Source: Pycnopodia helianthoides (Eukaryota; Echinodermata; Asteroidea; Forcipulatida; Asteriidae). From it: 64,000 nt of DNA. Under the pieces are notes generated by a model. The model had not been told where the DNA came from and made no database searches. It saw only the letters and a list, made by a program, of their open reading frames with translations. The position numbers and the translations under genes are program-made. Shown one piece after another: positions 1 to 64,000 of this stretch. The number at the start of each line of letters is the position of its first letter. Position 1 is the first letter of the stretch. The stretch is taken from the NCBI GenBank assembly GCA_032158295.1, contig CM063256.1:8219725-8283724 (forward strand), in the 5' to 3' direction.

Positions 1-1681
1 GCATCAACAAGTAGTTCCAAAAACACGGTTTAAACGGTTATTTTTCTAATAACTGTGTTTAATTTAATTGACTTACTGTATTTAACTCTCATTAGAAGCT
101 TGAACTATAATTATGACAGAAAATATGTTTTTCGTGAATTAAAGATACAAAATAAGGGCCAGCGGCGTGATCTAAATGTGGCACTGCGGTTTTATTTACC
201 TATCCTTCGCGTTCATGGCGTTCGTGTGTACCAGGCTAGACATCCAAAAATGTAAATTGTCTGGAACGATTATCACTGTGGAATATACTTGGCTAGCCGC
301 GTTTTAAACGCTGGAAAATTACTAATGAAAAGGTAGGAAGTACTATCTATCTAACACATATTTTGTATTCGTTTTATATCACAATTTAAGGAGTATTTAG
401 TAGTGCATACTGTGTTTTTTGAGGTGGGTCGCTATACAGTGGAGACTCGTGAAAAAGAATGGGGATTGGTCATTGGGTTTGGTGTAGGCTACTGTTGTGC
501 ATAAATGGCTGGTTTTGCAATGCGGGTAGCATGCATAGTGCGTTGTATTTTTGTAGGCTTTAGTTTGAATCATGCTTGAAATTGAATTGATCACTACAGT
601 AGCATTATCTATGCATGCTTTGAATATTCGAGCGTGGGTAGCACAAGCATACTCCCTCAAAAGCAACGGTGAATAACGTTGGTAAACACAACAGCCATTT
701 TTGGTAAAATTTGTTGTACTCTACAAATGGAATGGCTTTTGGCTCATTGGCACATTTTACCCTGGCAACAGCAAAGCTCTGGAAAATCAAAGAATAAATC
801 ATCACATTAACAATGCTCACACCAACACTAAATACAGTGTTAGTATGGAGGTAGGTGTTGGTTACACCATAGACACTTGATAGAGGTAAAATTAACTGGC
901 ACTAACACTCGCTAACACGCCAGTTAGAATAGCGAAAATTTCAAAATTTGACTGCCACTTTCATGACTTTCCAAAAGGGATTTAAAAGATTTTAAATGGA
1001 TATTGAACTTTATTTCCCCCATTTAAAATATTCCTCTTGCCTGTTAAGGAATAGGTTGCTAAAACACCAATTTATATCATGATTTTTTTATCTTTTAGTC
1101 TTACTTTTCCTTATCGATCACTAGTCCAAAAGAATGCAGGTTCCACAACCACACTTTGTCGTACTCCCTCTATATTGATCATGGATGGTCGCACTACAAG
1201 TACAAGCCAACAACCGTCGACAACTGCCGACAACAAGTTTTAAATACATTGAAAAACCTAGTTAGTTGCGATAATCGTAACCCTCAATCCTCCCGACGGT
1301 CGCAGACAAAATCAGCGACCATGCAATTTTGACCATTTTTGTCAGCCCAGTCACCAGATTTGCCAAATTTTTACCACTTTCAAAAATCATGACACACATT
1401 CTTAAGAACACAGAATTGATCTTCAATGTGTAATGAATAAATTCATAACACTCAAAAACTTTCCAGAGACTGACCAACCCAAAAGTGTCGAAATCATACA
1501 AAATGTTAAACCATTTTCGGGTGTACTGTGGTCTTTACATTACAACGCTGTTCGCATTGACATTTTAGTTCCTTTGGGCATGAGTGCTCTGAGTTCCGGC
1601 CCTCGAAATTAAATAATAGATTGTAGGTGAATATTCCAGAGCAAGTTGAAATTGTGCACTCAACAAATCGTGCTCAAATAC

Positions 1682-1834
1682 AATGGGGGACTTTTAGGAC
1701 GCTAGGTGGCAGCAGACTTGCCAGGTAAATCCTTTGTTGATGGCAATGTGCGCATGCTTAGAACTATGTGAACAATGGAGTTTTACTTTTACCTGGTAGG
1801 TCTGCTGCCATCTAGCGTTCAAAAGTCTCCCGTT
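1682..1834. repeat. MITE family H, copy 1 (TA-flanked inverted repeat)
   Basis: About 150 bp with terminal inverted repeats of roughly 35 bp. The left arm contains GCTAGGTGGCAGCAGAC and the right arm TCTGCTGCCATCTAGC. A second copy at 33647-33794 shares both arms and the interior GTGCGCATGCTTAGAAC. At the second copy the flanks read TA on both sides, suggesting a Tc1/mariner-type TA duplication. Too short to encode protein; non-autonomous. Confidence 0.8.
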
Positions 1835-3563
1835 ACTGTCCACAAAGTTAGAGATATTTTCAAATAAATTCTGTTAGTGCCTCTTCATCATCAAGTAGGT
1901 AAAATGGCAATACATTTTAAGTCTTGACCACCGAAGATATTTGGTCACAGTCACAGCAGCGCGAATGGCCAAGTGGATCAACCCTAGTCCAGTCCAGTGG
2001 ATTGGCCCTAGAATGGGGCTAATAATATTTCTTTTTAGATTTCATAAGGAGTGAAAAAGTGGAGGCTGGATTTGGAACTTTTTTCCCAATACATTTGAGA
2101 ATGGCTAAACAAAAAAACATAGCAAAGAAAGTTGTTAGATTTTGTGTACTTCTTTTATTGCAGAACACGGTCCTAAACCACTGTGCATTGACATAAGACT
2201 AACAAGCATTGTTTTTAGAAGTCCAATAAATTCAAAGGACTTGCATATCATTGAGCTTTTGGAGGGCAATAGGTTACATGATGAATGATGTTGTTTACAA
2301 GTAGAGCTTATGAAGAATACCACAGAGTTTGCATTTGCTGGTAGAGAAACAATAAATTTACATTTTCAGGCCACAACATTAAATAGTTTTGTTTTTCAGT
2401 CCATCAGTATGATAATTCTGACATGAGTGTTCACATTTGCATTGTTGGTCAAGCCATTTTGTGTATACGTGTATAGTTACTGTCTGTAGAATCCTCTCCC
2501 AAAGCATGCGTAAAGTGAAAACATAAATTCTCATTCAGGAAAATGGACAAATTGTTGGAAAATGAAAGCATCACTCATCAAAATGAATGAAGAAACTTGT
2601 ACATTTGGTGGTTGGTTTCAGTGGATGTGAGTAATGCACATGTACTGGTATGTTCTCCATGTAGCTTACATTATTTATGGGTAAAATTTTGTATTGTATT
2701 TGTAACATCATGTCTTTGGCCTGGGGCCTCATTGGACAAGCACTTCCCACTGTTACCTTGAAGCTTTGCTTGAAAAACAATTTAGGTTTCCCCATTGAAC
2801 CTTTTCAATTGTACATTAGTGGCATAAAATCATTCATGGAATTTTCATAAAAATTCAGTTTAGTTTACATGAATGATAACTTGTACCTAAAAAAGAACAG
2901 TTTGAAAAATTCTGTGCATGATTTATTAGTGGCCCATGATCTTGAGTTCACGTTGGGAAAACTGCTCAAATTACCAAGTGACTGTGGCCATAACAGCTTT
3001 TATTCCCTGAATATCACATGCCTTGAAGGTAGCTTTTCCCGTATGCATCACAGTGAGACAAAAATGGCTTGAAGTTGTACGCTGCCACACAGCAAAGATA
3101 ACATGAAGCGTGTGTTGAATGGCATCTGATGGTGTGTGACGGGGATATGGTTGGATAGCCACAGGCGACCAGAAATACAGAGATGGATTTGACCTTGAAC
3201 CCCGTGGGAATTATCGATACATTCTGCCTGGGACGATGTAATTGGCAGTTTGAGAGGGCTAGAATAACTGTACAAGCACAGTATTGTGTGAAAATGAGCT
3301 CATTGTCACGCGGTTGTGTTCAAATTAAATTGTGTCAGTGCTGAGGAGTTACTGGTTTCTTTTTTTTTAAATTGGAAAATGAAACGGGATATTGCAAAAG
3401 GTGACAAAAGTAGATCTGGTCAGTGTTGTGTTATAAAAGGACTGAGTTTGCAGTACGATTCACTCTGTGAAATACTGACAGTTCAGTGCAATATTCTGCA
3501 CTCAACGAGGAAACTGCGATGTTGTGATGGTAAGAGTTGGATTTGATAAGTGGTAGCATATCT

Positions 3564-3805
3564 GGGCCAAATTTCATAGAGCTGCTTAGCACAAAAATTT
3601 GCTTAGCATGAAATTTTTGCCTCGATAAAAACAGGACTACCAGCCAAATTTCCACGTGATTTTCAGGATAAGCAAACAACAGCTGAATACCATTAACAAG
3701 CACTATGCAACAAATGGAAATTTGGTCGGTAATCCTGTTTTTATCAAGGAAGAAATTTCATGCTAAGCATATTTTCGTGCTTAGCAGCTCTATGAAATTG
3801 GGCCC
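3564..3805. repeat. Palindromic element family E, copy 1 (near full-length inverted repeat)
   Basis: Begins GGGCCAAATTTCATAGAG and ends CTCTATGAAATTGGGCCC. The inverted repeat continues through most of its 242 bp, including the GCTTAGCAC/GTGCTTAGC blocks and CAGGACTACC/GGTAATCCTG. It is the cleanest foldback of the TTTCATAGAGCTGCTTA family, which recurs at 5843, 24135, 45454 (split), 47329, 51374, 51568 and 54872. Confidence 0.8.
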
Positions 3806-4414
3806 TGAAGACCAGCCAGTACGGAATGAATGATTTCAAGTGGGAGGGCTTCATTTATTGTAATAAGGCTTATTGGGATCGCTGGCGGTGAACTATGGGA
3901 AGGGAGTTTTGGAAATGACTTGTAAAGAGTGTGCAAAGTCTGGAGGAGACGAACAATCGCCGACAAATTGTATTTTTTTTGTTTTTGAAATTGGTTCGAT
4001 GATGAGTAGAACACTGTCACGATAAAACAGCAACAAAAAACAATACAGTAAAAATAATACAAAGTTCAAGTAAACTTTCGTGCAAAACTTGTGATTTGTC
4101 GCCGATCATCTTTTGATCCACCATATAGACTTTTTACACATGCACTCATGCGTTCTTTTCTATAACTTACTCCCCACAGTGTATTGCAATGCTTGATTCC
4201 AATAAGGCTTAGGTACTGGAGATGGCTGTGTGGAGCTTTCAGCTGTGTTACTTATCAATGAACACTTATACATGCTCTAACACGCTCTTCAAAAGTTAAA
4301 GAGTGAGATCCGTTTTATGTACTTAGGATAGGATTAACTTTTCCCCCTGAGTGCACAATCAGCTGAGTGCAGTGGTTTTAATGTGTTTTTTAATTTCTGT
4401 GAATTCTTGTTCAG

Positions 4415-64000
<59,586 letters not shown>

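Larger units (their letters stand above)
1..4414. other. Non-coding sequence upstream of the first coding exon
   Basis: No exon or recognisable gene is visible here. The last bases form a T-rich tract ending in TTCAG at 4414, a plausible splice acceptor, so at least the right part is probably an intron whose 5' UTR exon lies further left or is not recognisable. Two short inverted-repeat elements (1682-1834 and 3564-3805) are annotated separately. In 1-1681 and 1835-3563 I see no other feature. No promoter is proposed, because no core elements can be tied to a transcript. Confidence 0.5.

Overview
The window is from an animal genome and carries one recognisable gene on the + strand: a protein 4.1 / coracle-type FERM protein (EPB41 family). 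It is read as eleven exons between 4415 and the right edge, where the gene runs off the window. Ten of the exon ends are canonical GT donors and every exon joins its neighbour in frame. The first coding exon starts at ATG 4430, with an in-frame TGA nine bases upstream. The readable protein is about 444 residues: a short charged N-terminus, the three FERM lobes, the FERM-adjacent (FA) segment, and the first charged residues of the variable tail. No other protein-coding gene, transposase, reverse transcriptase, rRNA gene or CRISPR array was found.

The organism is probably a marine deuterostome, most likely an echinoderm. The 4.1 sequence is intermediate between vertebrate 4.1 and fly coracle. 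The introns are AT-rich, and they carry short palindromic elements and tRNA-type SINEs of kinds I recall from echinoderm (sea-star-like) genomes. That taxonomic call is from memory and is tentative.

Layout: 1-4414 is upstream non-coding sequence (intron or 5' flank). Exons lie at 4415-4516, 6369-6530, 14240-14344 and 14968-15010. A 36 kb intron follows (15011-51160). Exons then lie at 51161-51236, 54217-54441, 56720-56807, 57658-57810, 60551-60648, 61447-61619 and 63877-64000 (cut by the window).

The introns are a dense layered record of small mobile elements. Many are flanked by TTAA at both ends and fall into two classes: ends starting AGG or AGC (several families of about 190-450 bp) and ends starting CCCTC (piggyBac-like). 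Five of them sit inside older repeats whose uninterrupted relatives are also in this window, so target site and duplication can be read directly. There are also four tRNA-headed SINE families, a large foldback element with nested copies, several TA-flanked MITEs and six tandem repeats. One tandem repeat is a 45-bp minisatellite with a 225-bp higher-order repeat. Several SINEs and MITEs end within about 0-60 bases of a splice acceptor of the 4.1 gene.
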